Shown in pieces: positions 46,247 to 54,186 of a DNA stretch of 64,000 bases; position 1 is the stretch's first letter, and the number at the start of each line of letters is the position of its first letter. The position numbers were made by a program, and so were the translations under genes. Below the pieces are notes generated by a model, which saw only the letters and a list, made by a program, of their open reading frames with translations, did no database searches and was not told where the DNA came from. Source of the stretch: Paraburkholderia caledonica NBRC 102488 (GTDB lineage Bacteria > Pseudomonadota > Gammaproteobacteria > Burkholderiales > Burkholderiaceae); assembly GCF_000685095.1 (NCBI RefSeq), contig NZ_BAYE01000002.1, forward strand, positions 62,001-126,000, given 5' to 3'.

Positions 46247-46394
46247 GTCGATAACAAAAGCGGATCGGAGCGCGGCGTCGCAAAAGGCACCAATGCGAGA
46301 AGACTTCGGGGAACGGACTGCGAGAAGGGTTGCTGCAACTGCGATGCCTGGCCGCGACTAGCCTCGGTCCCGACCGTACATCAATAAGGCCACA

Positions 46395-46799
46395 TTAGAG
46401 CGCTTCCTGGCAAAGCGCCATCATTCGCTGAACCATCGTGCTCGCTTCGTTCAGTTCCATTTCGCTAGTGAAGAGCGCCTGTACATTCGACAGTCGCACG
46501 GCAACGCCCGCGTCCCTCAGATCCCGGCTCGCGATCTTCAAAGCGAGTTGCCCGATGTTCACGCGCTCGAGCCAGTCCATGCTCATGTCGTTTTTCGCAA
46601 GCCACTGGCGGCAGCATTGGACGACGTGATCCACACGCCATTCCGCACTGAGTGCATAGGAGGCCGCTGCGATCGCTACGAGAAAGCACAGCAGTTCTGC
46701 GCGAGTGGCAGAGGGTTGTGTCGATTCCGTGTGTTTCATCCGCTTGTCTTTTGCGTGGGTGGCGTCGGGCTTTCGCCTGGCTTGCGGCTCGTGCTTCAT
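46395..46799 (-). CDS. Hypothetical protein (up to 134 aa)
   Basis: The frame encodes a basic N-terminus, a hydrophobic stretch (ELLCFLVAIAAASYALSAEW) and a helical C-terminal half with Cys pairs (VVQCCRQWLAKND, LERVNIGQLALKIASRDLRD, EASTMVQRMMALCQEAL). No domain was recognised. Start codons at 46799 and 46739 are both possible and neither has a good ribosome site. The regular coding character suggests a real gene. Confidence 0.55.
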   Translation of the reverse strand: MKHEPQARRKPDATHAKDKRMKHTESTQPSATRAELLCFLVAIAAASYALSAEWRVDHVVQCCRQWLAKNDMSMDWLERVNIGQLALKIASRDLRDAGVAVRLSNVQALFTSEMELNEASTMVQRMMALCQEAL

Positions 46800-46909
46800 T
46801 CATCAGCACTCGCCGGGCGTGTCAAATGTATAGATAGTCAGCAAACGAAATTGCGGGCGCGCGCCTGAAAATCAATACCGCGTCGACGCCCGCAGACCTG
46901 ATTGCGTGA

Positions 46910-48172
46910 CTAGTCTCCACACGCCGCACTGCACTCCGCGCAAGCTACCGCTTTCGGCGCGAGTTTGCCCGCGCCGCTTCGGCCGAAGCTCACGAGCGCC
47001 GCCAGGCCGAGCAACGCGAGGCCGCTGCCGAATAGAAAGTCGGTGGAAATGCCGACCTGATCGACCACGATACCGCCGACTAGCGAGCCCACCGCGATCG
47101 CCACCTGAATGATGCTCACAAAAAGCGCAGAGCCGGCTTCCGGCGAATCGGGCGTTGCCTGCTGAATCCAGATGCTGAAGCACAGCGGCAACGCGCCGAA
47201 AGAAACGCCCCATGCGAGCACGAGCGCGACGACGCCGATCGACGAATGCTGCAACATGGGCAGCAGGATGAGCGCGAACATCAGCAGCGAGATCATTGCG
47301 CCGAGCGAGATTTTCAGGTTGCGCGTGACCGTCGACGAAACCGCAAAGTTCGAGAAGAACCCGATGATGCCGAAGCCGAGCAACAGCCAGGTGACAGTCA
47401 CCATCGAAAGATTCGCATTGCGCAGCAGGAACGGCGTGATGTACGTGTACGACGAGAAATGCGCGCCGAACACAAGACCGACCATCAACATGCTCCGGCG
47501 CGGATAGGGCCTGCGCAGCAGCGAGACCAGATCGTTCAGCCGCAATGCGGCGCTCGACGGCAACGACGGCACGAATAGGAACTGCGCGATGAGCGCCGCC
47601 GCGACGAGACCGCCCGTTGCCATAAACGACGCGCGCCACGACGCGAAGCTTGCAATGAAGGTTCCGAGCGGCACGCCGATCACCGTTGCACAGGTAACGC
47701 CGGTGAGAATGGTGGCCATTGCGCGGGCCGAATCTTTCGGCTGCACGAGACGCCCGGACGCCGCAGTCGCGAGTGTCCAGAAACCGCCCAGCGCGGCGCC
47801 GAGCAGTGCGCGGCCCACCAGCATCAAACCGAAGTTCGGCGCAAATGCGGAAATCAGATTTGACGCAAGCAATAAGGCCGTGAGTAACAGAAACACGAGC
47901 CGCCGATCCATTCGACCGGCGACCAGCATCAAGCCGGGCGCCGAGATCGCGGCGATAACGCCGGGCACCGTGACCATTAAACCGGCCGTACCGGCAGACA
48001 CGCCGAGATCCGCGGCGATGCGCGGCAATAGGCCAACCGGCAAAAACTCCGTGGTGACGAACGCGAAGGCGCCGATCGCAACGGCCACGACTGCGAGCCA
48101 CGAACGTAGCGACGACGATGGCGCATCGCCGGGCGCGACGGCGCTCGCCAGCAGATTATCTTCTCTTAACAT
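46910..48172 (-). CDS. MFS efflux transporter (DHA1, YdhP/NepI-like)
   Basis: A 420-aa permease of about 12 helices with TM1 AVAIGAFAFVTTEFLPVGLL (the TEF.P.GLLP motif of the sugar/nucleoside efflux group), motif A LVAGRMDRRLVFLLL and FWTLATAASGRLV. The C-terminus is Cys-rich (CAECSAAC), unusual for the family. Transport of sugars, nucleosides or drugs outward is the usual role. An orphan terminator on the same strand stands about 100 bp upstream of the start and might control it. Confidence 0.85.
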   Translation of the reverse strand: MLREDNLLASAVAPGDAPSSSLRSWLAVVAVAIGAFAFVTTEFLPVGLLPRIAADLGVSAGTAGLMVTVPGVIAAISAPGLMLVAGRMDRRLVFLLLTALLLASNLISAFAPNFGLMLVGRALLGAALGGFWTLATAASGRLVQPKDSARAMATILTGVTCATVIGVPLGTFIASFASWRASFMATGGLVAAALIAQFLFVPSLPSSAALRLNDLVSLLRRPYPRRSMLMVGLVFGAHFSSYTYITPFLLRNANLSMVTVTWLLLGFGIIGFFSNFAVSSTVTRNLKISLGAMISLLMFALILLPMLQHSSIGVVALVLAWGVSFGALPLCFSIWIQQATPDSPEAGSALFVSIIQVAIAVGSLVGGIVVDQVGISTDFLFGSGLALLGLAALVSFGRSGAGKLAPKAVACAECSAACGD

Positions 48173-48537
48173 AGTATTGTTTGCGAGTTATTAACAACGA
48201 ATGGGATTGGAGCGACTGCACATTGCTAATCACCTTCGAAGATCGACTCGCAGGCTGTACGGCACGAGTAAAAAAGCAGGCCATATTGGCCTGCTCTGAA
48301 ATTCGATCGACGAAGTGGTGGGTGCATGCTGGACGGAACACACCTTAACATCGTATTAAATCGTTCGCTGAGCCCTGCGAAAAATTGCAGTTGTTGGTGG
48401 GGTTATTCGAGCGATTCTGGCGTCGTTGTGCGCTCACCCTTCCTGCGACGGCGACGCACCGCAGCGTTGGGCATGGTGCTTGCTGAATGCGCGGACAGCA
48501 TCCAGTGCACTCATCGCTCACTCAAAGGAATTCGAAC
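48173..48537. other. Intergenic region with a minus-strand terminator
   Basis: No convincing gene. The A/T-rich part next to 48172 should hold the MFS promoter. A strong minus-strand terminator is at 48270-48295. The part 48300-48480 has no clear promoter on either strand, so the transcript that ends at the terminator is unidentified. Confidence 0.45.
48270..48295 (-). terminator. Intrinsic terminator on the minus strand with no gene before it
   Basis: Arms AGCAGGCCA (48275-48283) and TGGCCTGCT (48287-48295) give a 9-bp perfect stem with a 3-nt loop. On the minus strand it is followed by a run of six U. No minus-strand gene ends just before it, and the MFS gene begins about 98 bp after it on the same strand. 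Confidence 0.75.
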
Positions 48538-48807
48538 ATGGTTAGCACCCGCCCCTGCACCGCGACCTGCGTCATCGACGGCATGCCGGTCACCCTGACC
48601 TTTTATCCCGACAGCGGCATACTGCGGATCGCCGATCCGTCGGGTACATGTATCAAGGAGACGCGCTGGCATGCGTCGTGGCGTTCGCTGCTCGACGAAT
48701 TCCGCCGCTTTGGCGAGCGGGCCGCGATGCAAGGGCCGGGAGTCGAGGCGATGGTGAGCCGCATCGTCGAAAGCGAAGACGCCAGCGCGCAACCCGCGCT
48801 GGCATGA
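48538..48807 (+). CDS. Hypothetical protein (89 aa)
   Basis: A small protein, VSTRPCTATCVIDGMPVTLT, FYPDSGILRIADPSGTCIKE, RWHASWRSLLDEFRRFGERA. The N-terminal half looks like paired beta strands and the rest is helical. The ATG at 48538 has a strong AAAGGAA site; the frame upstream is open but not needed. No family was recognised. Confidence 0.68.
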   Translation: MVSTRPCTATCVIDGMPVTLTFYPDSGILRIADPSGTCIKETRWHASWRSLLDEFRRFGERAAMQGPGVEAMVSRIVESEDASAQPALA

Positions 48808-48865
48808 ACGGAAACGCGAGGCGGTGCGCCAGCTGAGAGCGCGCCACCTCGACGCATTGCGCGGA

Positions 48866-49174
48866 TTACTGGCCGAAGTAAATCCTGCATTGCGGGCCGC
48901 CCGAACAGGGCATATTTTGCCGGGTTCCCGATTCTGATCGCCCTGCCGCCGTCCCGCCATAAGAGACATTCTGCACGGACTGCGAAGCCGTTCCCGCGGG
49001 TTCTATCAACGACATGTCGGTCGTTGCCTGTGCCGATTCGTTCGCGTGCTGCATCAGCCTGTGGCCGGACGTTGTGCCTGCGCCCGGCTGAGTTGGCGCG
49101 TCATCGGCGTTTGCGGCTCGCGGCGCGAGCATAAGAACGGCGCTTACCACCGCCATCAATAAACGAAGTTTCAT
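48866..49174 (-). CDS. Small exported hypothetical protein (102 aa)
   Basis: Sec signal peptide LRLLMAVVSAVLMLAPRAANA followed by a Thr/Ser/Gly-rich low-complexity chain (QPGAGTTSGHRLMQHANESA, VSYGGTAAGRSESGTRQ) and a short Cys-containing end PCSGGPQCRIYFGQ. AAGGAG precedes the ATG. It is probably a periplasmic or surface peptide. No family was recognised. Confidence 0.68.
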   Translation of the reverse strand: MKLRLLMAVVSAVLMLAPRAANADDAPTQPGAGTTSGHRLMQHANESAQATTDMSLIEPAGTASQSVQNVSYGGTAAGRSESGTRQNMPCSGGPQCRIYFGQ

Positions 49175-49792
49175 GGTCCAGACTCCTTGAATCCGGCGCA
49201 GCAGTATCGTCCCTCCTCAATAATCGATCTGCGTAAAAACCTTCTGGCCGATGGAGGCCGACGCAAGTGCCAACAGCGACGCGGGCCCGCTGCGTCGACC
49301 CGTCGAATGCAACCGGCAACGGGTCGCCCGCGCCCTGGCCGGCACCGGATACGCGAGTACGATGCGGAATCAGGCGCCTCAGGCTGGAAAACACGGATTG
49401 TTCTCTCCGCTATTCTTTTATAGTTCGGCCGCCAAGGAATTCAAATTGGCGCACGGGACCCGTGAGCAATACTGGGGGCGGAGCGAACAACCTTCGCATG
49501 AGCGTTCAAATGCGACAAAATCAGTTAAAACGGTGCGTGCATTGCGCGCGCAGTGCGTTATGATGCTGTCATAACCACAAGAAAGGGCCGCGCGCGAAAC
49601 GCCGTCGTAAGACAGTGCGTTGACGCGAGACCAGCCGCCCAAATCAGTGCATCGTCATCATCGTTGTTTCCAATTTCGATCAATAACCTCACCGCGGACC
49701 GGCGCCATTTAAATGGACTCGAAGCTCTCGCGGGTTTTCCTCGCAATCTGCATTTGACAGAACGCTGGACGCTTTAGAAGGACTAATATCTT
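49175..49792. other. Long intergenic region upstream of the H-NS-like gene
   Basis: About 620 bp with no convincing gene. It includes the 7-bp dyad at 49557-49575 and a moderately AT-rich stretch before the H-NS-like gene (TTGACA at about 49754, no good -10 box at 17 bp). The short frames in it have no ribosome sites. Confidence 0.4.
49557..49575. promoter_or_regulatory. Inverted repeat GTTATGA-N5-TCATAAC
   Basis: Perfect 7-bp arms with a 5-bp centre, 19 bp in all, about 220 bp before the H-NS-like gene. Its symmetry and length fit a dimeric regulator site better than a terminator, since no T-run follows. The regulator is unknown. Confidence 0.35.
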
Positions 49793-50119
49793 ATGGACGA
49801 AAGGAAGCGAGATAGCATGATTGCGTATCTCCGCCATCGCATGGAAGAGTTTGGCATCAAACCGGAAGACCTTGCCGCCCTGCTAGCATCCGAACCTGCC
49901 GCGCAAAAGAACGCCCGCTACCGCAGCGCGACAGGAGATAGCTGGGACGGCCAGGGAGAAATGCCCCAATGGCTCAAGCAGGCAATCAGCGCAGGCCAAT
50001 CAATCGACCATTTTGAATTATCGGCTCCGCCCGCACCCGCGCCGCAGCCGAAAAAACGCGTCGACTGGAAAAACGATCCATTTGCAGGCAGTCCGCTCGC
50101 GCGCTCGAACGAGCACTGA
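49793..50119 (+). CDS. H-NS-like nucleoid-associated protein (H-NS histone family)
   Basis: A 108-aa protein. The C-terminal half contains the H-NS DNA-binding domain: YRSATGDSWDGQGEMPQWLK, matching the family motif YR....G..W.G.G..P.WL. The N-terminal oligomerisation part is short (MIAYLRHRMEEFGIKPEDLA). The tail is Pro/Lys-rich (PAPAPQPKKRVDWKND). It should bind AT-rich or curved DNA and silence accessory genes. AAGGA lies upstream of the ATG at 49793; an ATG at 49817 is also in frame. Confidence 0.85.
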   Translation: MDERKRDSMIAYLRHRMEEFGIKPEDLAALLASEPAAQKNARYRSATGDSWDGQGEMPQWLKQAISAGQSIDHFELSAPPAPAPQPKKRVDWKNDPFAGSPLARSNEH

Positions 50120-50147
50120 GCGGCCGGCGCCGCGCTATCGCTAGACG

Positions 50148-50657
50148 TTACAGGTTGGGCAAACTGGCAGGAGCACGAGTGCGTGCACCGCGGGCCGACG
50201 TCGCTCGCGACAGCAGCGCATCTTGCGGCGCTTCAATAAAGGCGCTTAACTGACGCACGATTTGCCAGAACACCTTTTGAAACAGGCGAACGCGCTCTGA
50301 CTCGGATATACCGTCGGCGAGCGGATCGGCGAAATGCCAGGCAGCGAATTCGGGGTCTCCCGGAAAGGCGGGCGCATGCGGAACCGCAACGCTCGCGTCG
50401 AGCGCGACCACAAGGTCCATGCGGGGCGCCCATTCGCCGGTGAATTCAAGCCAGCTTTTCGGGCATAGCACGCCGAGGTCCGACACGCCGGGCCGCAATT
50501 GCGCGACCGTCAATGGATGGACCCGCAAGGCCGGCTCCGGCCCTGCGCTGAATGCCTCAAACCGGTGCCCAGCCAGTTCCCGAAGCAAAGCTTCTGCCAT
50601 GATGCTGCGTGCTGAATTCTCACGGCAGAGAAACAGCACTTTATATTTCCTCGTCAC
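50148..50657 (-). CDS. Arsenate reductase / low-molecular-weight phosphatase family protein
   Basis: A 169-aa protein with the PTP loop FLCRENSARS (Cys11, x5, Arg17) and AEALLREL. The general acid region is FADPLADG in the second half. The family includes thioredoxin-coupled ArsC. Relatives usually read C.GN.ARS; here CRENSARS. The resolving cysteine Cys-82-like region (LGVLCPKSW) contains one Cys. No arsR, arsB or acr3 gene is nearby, so the arsenate role is not proven. It converges with the H-NS-like gene. Confidence 0.82.
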   Translation of the reverse strand: MTRKYKVLFLCRENSARSIMAEALLRELAGHRFEAFSAGPEPALRVHPLTVAQLRPGVSDLGVLCPKSWLEFTGEWAPRMDLVVALDASVAVPHAPAFPGDPEFAAWHFADPLADGISESERVRLFQKVFWQIVRQLSAFIEAPQDALLSRATSARGARTRAPASLPNL

Positions 50658-50805
50658 GCGTACCCCGTACTCTGTTTTTGTATCTTCTATGTGCGATTGT
50701 GCCCGCTGAGTCTTGCGCCCCCGTGACAGTACGATGTCTTTAATCCGCGCGCTACGGGAATTTGCCCCTGGAAACGCCCTGAAGTGGGCGAGCGAGGCCA
50801 GATAC

Positions 50806-51486
50806 TCAGAACTTCAGCCCATTGAGGAACTGAAACCACAGCCCGCCCAAGCCTCCGGGCGGGTTCACTTCGCCTGCGGCTTCCTCGCGTTTGCCGTGGG
50901 CTGCGCGAGCGGCATGCGCGTCGCGATCGGCAGTTTCTTCCCTATGAGAGCCCGCCGTTGCCGGTTCAAATGACCTGTCGGCGCTCGCTTCGCCGGGCGC
51001 TGCCTGAGTAGCAGTTGCGTTCACTGCGGTCTCGCGCCGCGAAGCTTGCAACGCCGCCACGCTATCCGCGATCTGCGCGGCGCGCGCGGGATCGCATTCC
51101 CGCCCGAGCAGTACGCCGAACACGACATCGCGGTTATGGCCTTCGTCGGCGAAACGCATTGCAACTGCGACCATTCTGGCGTAAGCCGCCTCTTCTGCCG
51201 CACGTGCCGCCGCCTCGCGCTCCGCTTGTGCCTGTTGATGGCGCGAGCGCTGTCTCTCCCATTCCCGCATCTGCTCGGCGTAGACGGCGTCGTACACCTT
51301 GCGTTGCTGCGCGTCGGACAGAATCGCGTAGGCGTCGCTGATCTCCTGGAAGGTGGCGCGCGCAACTTCCTCGGAGCCCACGTTGCGGTCGGGATGCCAC
51401 TTCATCGCGGCCTTGCGGTACGCGCGTTTGATTTCTTCGCCGGTGGCGTGCATGGGCACGCCGAGGGTGTCATAGAGGGTTGCCAT
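50806..51486 (-). CDS. J-domain (DnaJ-like) protein
   Basis: A 226-aa protein with an N-terminal J domain at residues 1-70 (TLYDTLGVPMHATGEEIKRA, KWHPDRNVGSEE with the HPD motif, ISDAYAILSDAQQRKVYD). An Arg/Gln/Ala-rich coiled-coil segment (about 75-105) and an unconserved C-terminus follow. It would stimulate the ATPase of an Hsp70. The zinc and substrate-binding domains of true DnaJ are absent. The start at 51486 is chosen from the family. A minus-strand promoter and terminator lie about 100-200 bp upstream. Confidence 0.88.
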   Translation of the reverse strand: MATLYDTLGVPMHATGEEIKRAYRKAAMKWHPDRNVGSEEVARATFQEISDAYAILSDAQQRKVYDAVYAEQMREWERQRSRHQQAQAEREAAARAAEEAAYARMVAVAMRFADEGHNRDVVFGVLLGRECDPARAAQIADSVAALQASRRETAVNATATQAAPGEASADRSFEPATAGSHREETADRDAHAARAAHGKREEAAGEVNPPGGLGGLWFQFLNGLKF

Positions 51487-51592
51487 TTGCCTGCTCGAGC
51501 TCGCCGGATAACGTGTCGCGAACCATCGTAGCACGCGATAAACGGCTGGACCGTGAACGCGCGGCGTCTGCATGTCGTGCAAACCGGCGCAC

Positions 51593-51624
51593 AAAAAAAA
51601 GCCCCGCCACTAACGTGGCGAGGC
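51593..51624 (-). terminator. Intrinsic terminator on the minus strand
   Basis: On the minus strand GCCTCGCCAC, loop GTTA, GTGGCGGGGC (10-bp stem with one G-U pair; 51601-51624), followed by eight T (51593-51600). It is strong and complete. No annotated minus-strand gene precedes it. Confidence 0.8.
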
Positions 51625-51659
51625 CGAGTCCCATGTCAAGGAGTGTCATGGAGGAGACG
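51593..51659 (-). ncRNA. Candidate CU-rich small RNA (or attenuator leader of the J-domain gene)
   Basis: A complete transcription unit of about 67 nt on the minus strand. It starts around 51659, 6 bp after the -10 box at 51665-51670, and ends in the U-run of the terminator at 51593-51600. The 5' part carries CUCCUCC and CUCCUUGACAU, sequences complementary to ribosome-binding sites, before a stable stem. This layout is typical of trans-acting small RNAs. The alternative is termination of the leader of the J-domain gene, which begins 107 bp after the terminator. There is no experimental support here. Confidence 0.5.
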
Positions 51660-51664
51660 CTTCG

Positions 51665-51693
51665 ATCATAGCGGCCACCACTTGCGCTCCCAA
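51665..51693 (-). promoter_or_regulatory. Sigma-70 type promoter on the minus strand
   Basis: TTGGGA as the -35 box (51688-51693), a 17-bp spacer and TATGAT as the -10 box (51665-51670). It fits the start of the candidate small RNA and could also drive the J-domain gene. Confidence 0.6.
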
Positions 51694-51931
51694 CCAATTG
51701 TTCGCCATATGCTTATCGGGCCCGGTCAAGTGCGGACAATCAGGCGCGATCGGCGCAAATCAACGCGGGCACAGCCACCCACGCCTCGCGGTTATATGGT
51801 TAGAACAAAAAGTCGCTTCGTGCGGGGCCTCGCGCTCATTAAGATGGTGCTTCAAAGTCCGGTTTAGCCGGGCCCGCCTCAGCGCGGACTCGCGCAAAAG
51901 CGCCGTGATCCGCTACAGAAGGAGCATTTCG

Positions 51932-52591
51932 TTGACCAGTTTCGACCAAAACCGCCGGCCGCTCGTTGTCGGCATTGGCGGCACGACGCGGGCCGCCTCG
52001 TCGACCGAGCGAGCGCTCGGCTTTGCGCTGCGCGGCGCTCAGGCGGCGGGTGCCACTACCCGGCTGTTCGGCGGCACGTTCCTGCATAGCCTGCCGCACT
52101 ACGCGCCGGAACACAGCGAACGCACCGACGAACAACTCGAACTGATCGAAGCGGTGCGCCACGCCGACGCGCTGATCATCGCGACGCCGGGCTATCACGG
52201 CGGCGTGTCCGGCCTCGTCAAGAACGCGCTCGATACGCTGGAGGAACTACGCGCCGACGAGCGTCCGTATCTGGACGGCCGCGCGGTCGGCTGCATCGTG
52301 ACCGCCTATGGCTGGCAAGCCGCGGGTTCTGTGCTGACTTCTCTGCGCTCGATCGTGCACGCGTTGCGCGGCTGGCCGACGCCATTCGGGGCCGGCATCA
52401 ACACGCTCGAAACGCGCTTCGATAATGTCGACACCTGTTCCGACCCAAAGGTGGTCGATCAACTCGCTACTGTCGGCCAGCAAGCCGCGCAATTCGCGCT
52501 GGCCTTCAACCCGCATCGCACTGCCAGCCCGAATGCATCGGGCACCTCACAGCAGCACGCGCAACCCGCGCGTCTGCTGCACGCGGTTTAA
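51932..52591 (+). CDS. NADPH-dependent FMN reductase family protein
   Basis: A 219-aa flavodoxin-like reductase: PLVVGIGGTTRAASSTERAL (phosphate-binding turn), ADALIIATPGYHGGVSGLVK and NALDTLEEL, the classic NADPH-dependent FMN reductase motifs. The TTG start at 51932 is supported by AAGGAG 7 bp upstream; no ATG is suitably placed. It could supply reduced flavin to a monooxygenase, but none is adjacent. Confidence 0.85.
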   Translation: MTSFDQNRRPLVVGIGGTTRAASSTERALGFALRGAQAAGATTRLFGGTFLHSLPHYAPEHSERTDEQLELIEAVRHADALIIATPGYHGGVSGLVKNALDTLEELRADERPYLDGRAVGCIVTAYGWQAAGSVLTSLRSIVHALRGWPTPFGAGINTLETRFDNVDTCSDPKVVDQLATVGQQAAQFALAFNPHRTASPNASGTSQQHAQPARLLHAV

Positions 52592-52917
52592 TCCCCTCGC
52601 CTACGACGCCCCCCGGCCGCATTCGCGGGCCGGGGCACTCGCGCTTGTACGAACCGTGCGCCACATAACAGACTAATAACGTTGCGCGCGGGATAGTGTG
52701 TCCGAACCCGGCAAACATGTCGTTACCCGGTCTTCTGACAAGCGTTCCGGACCTCCGCTAATTTGCTTTCGAAGAAAGATTGGTTCACGGGCCCTTCAGT
52801 GCGGCCTACGCTTGAGCCTGCCCGCCGACTCATCCGCCGCCTGATGCCTACGCAAACGCGTGGCGTCATATGCACCGGCTCCTTGCAACATAAGCGGGCA
52901 TCTTCACTGCCACAACT
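52592..52917. other. Intergenic region, no gene seen
   Basis: About 325 bp between the FMN reductase and the YKGYEV protein. I see no terminator, dyad or convincing short gene in it. Confidence 0.5.
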
Positions 52918-53133
52918 ATGAATTCACATATCCGCTACAAGGGCTACGAAGTTGCACCGGCCGTGCAACGTTTGCCCAATGGGCTGTTCGCCGCCAACCT
53001 GACCATCGAAAAAGCCAGCGCGAGCCACAGCCAGGCATATTGTTTCGACGCGCTCGATTATTTCTTCGACGAAGAACACGCGCTCGACTACGCGTTTCGC
53101 TGGGGACGCATGTGGGTCGATAATCAGCAGTGA
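52918..53133 (+). CDS. Small protein with YKGYEV motif (71 aa)
   Basis: NSHIRYKGYEVAPAVQRLPN, GLFAANLTIEKA, then YCFDALDYFFDEEHALDYAF and RWGRMWVDNQ. Probably a beta strand pair followed by an acidic helix. The opening segment resembles the 95-aa protein at 31726, which suggests one small family present twice in the window. No strong ribosome site is seen. Confidence 0.7.
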   Translation: MNSHIRYKGYEVAPAVQRLPNGLFAANLTIEKASASHSQAYCFDALDYFFDEEHALDYAFRWGRMWVDNQQ

Positions 53134-53254
53134 CCGTGCAGTGATCGCCCGGTGACCACGATCATCAGGCGCCGGCAGTGCAGCGCAGGCGCCGTATCCC
53201 GGGGCAATGTGACAGAATAGGCGACACATCGAGTTCGCTCTCTGTACGCTTGCC

Positions 53255-54172
53255 ATGTCCGACACATTGATAGATGTAGCCGAAGACCACAGTCTGCGCC
53301 ACTGGACGTTCACCGGCACCGCCCGCGTGAAGATCGGCTCGGAGGCGCACAAGCACATGTTCTGCCGCATGTTGCTCGAGACTCACGATCCTTATAAACC
53401 CGCCGTGATCGACTGGCCCGCGCTGTCGCCCGATGCGCTCGAGCGGCTGTGCTCGCTGCCCATCTGGGACATTGCGGTGCAGACCGAAGGCCGCGCGTCG
53501 ATCAACGTTCACACTTACGCGGAGCGACTGAGCGACCCACTGCTTCGCGAAGCCATCACGATGGACGGCGACGAAGAGGCCCGTCACAAACGCGTGCTTG
53601 CAAAACTGATTGCGGCATACGGCATCGAGATCGCGCCCGAACCGCACTATCCGCCGCCGCGCGATCCCGAATGGGCATGGATGCGGACGGGCTACAGCGA
53701 GTGCATCGACAGCTTCTTCGCGTTCGGCCTGTTTCGCGCCGCGCAGCAGTCAGGCTATTTTCCCGAAGCGCTCGTCGAAACTTTCGAGCCCGTGATCCAG
53801 GAAGAAGCGCGCCACATTCTGTTCTTCGTCAACTGGGTCGCGTGGCATCGACATAATATGCCGCTGTGGCGCAGGCCGTGGCACGCGTTGCGTGTGGCCG
53901 CGATCTGGGCCGTGCTGATCTGGGAGCGCGTGGCGATCGCGAGAGGCATCGATGCGAACGGCGTCGCGCACGACTCGAACTTTCTGCCCGCCAACAGTAG
54001 TGTGATCGGCAAAGGGCTCGAAACGCCCGAACTCATCGAGCTATGCCTCGCGGAGAACGAGCGCCGCATGAGCGGCTACGACGTGCGGCTGCTGCGTCCG
54101 CGGCTCGTGCCCGCGCTCGCGCGATTCGCGTTGCGCTTCATCAAACGTTCGGCTCGAACAAACACTGCATGA
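53255..54172 (+). CDS. Ferritin-like diiron-domain protein
   Basis: A 305-aa protein with two EEARH motifs (residues 107-111 and 183-187) about 76 residues apart, each inside a predicted helix, the spacing of a four-helix-bundle diiron centre. The flanking helices are TYAERLSDPLLREAITMDGD and ALVETFEPVIQEEARHILFF. A hydrophobic stretch (ALRVAAIWAVLIWERVAIAR) suggests membrane contact. Proteins of this type act as oxidases or hydroxylases, but this subfamily is uncharacterised to my knowledge. It lies 14 bp before the amidase gene, so they are probably co-transcribed. Confidence 0.78.
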   Translation: MSDTLIDVAEDHSLRHWTFTGTARVKIGSEAHKHMFCRMLLETHDPYKPAVIDWPALSPDALERLCSLPIWDIAVQTEGRASINVHTYAERLSDPLLREAITMDGDEEARHKRVLAKLIAAYGIEIAPEPHYPPPRDPEWAWMRTGYSECIDSFFAFGLFRAAQQSGYFPEALVETFEPVIQEEARHILFFVNWVAWHRHNMPLWRRPWHALRVAAIWAVLIWERVAIARGIDANGVAHDSNFLPANSSVIGKGLETPELIELCLAENERRMSGYDVRLLRPRLVPALARFALRFIKRSARTNTA

Positions 54173-54186
54173 TAAGGAGCACGTCC

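Larger units (their letters stand above)
51487..51931. other. Intergenic region holding the candidate small RNA
   Basis: About 445 bp between the J-domain gene and the FMN reductase gene. The right half (51700-51931) shows no clear gene. The left half contains the minus-strand promoter, leader and terminator described as a candidate ncRNA. A 59-codon minus-strand frame from the ATG at 51649 spans the hairpin and reaches into the J-domain gene; it has no ribosome site. Confidence 0.5.

Noticed and set aside
48300..48360. Promoter for a small RNA ending at 48270
   Set aside because: TTTAAT/TACGAT sequences exist on the minus strand, but no acceptable -35 box lies at the right distance.
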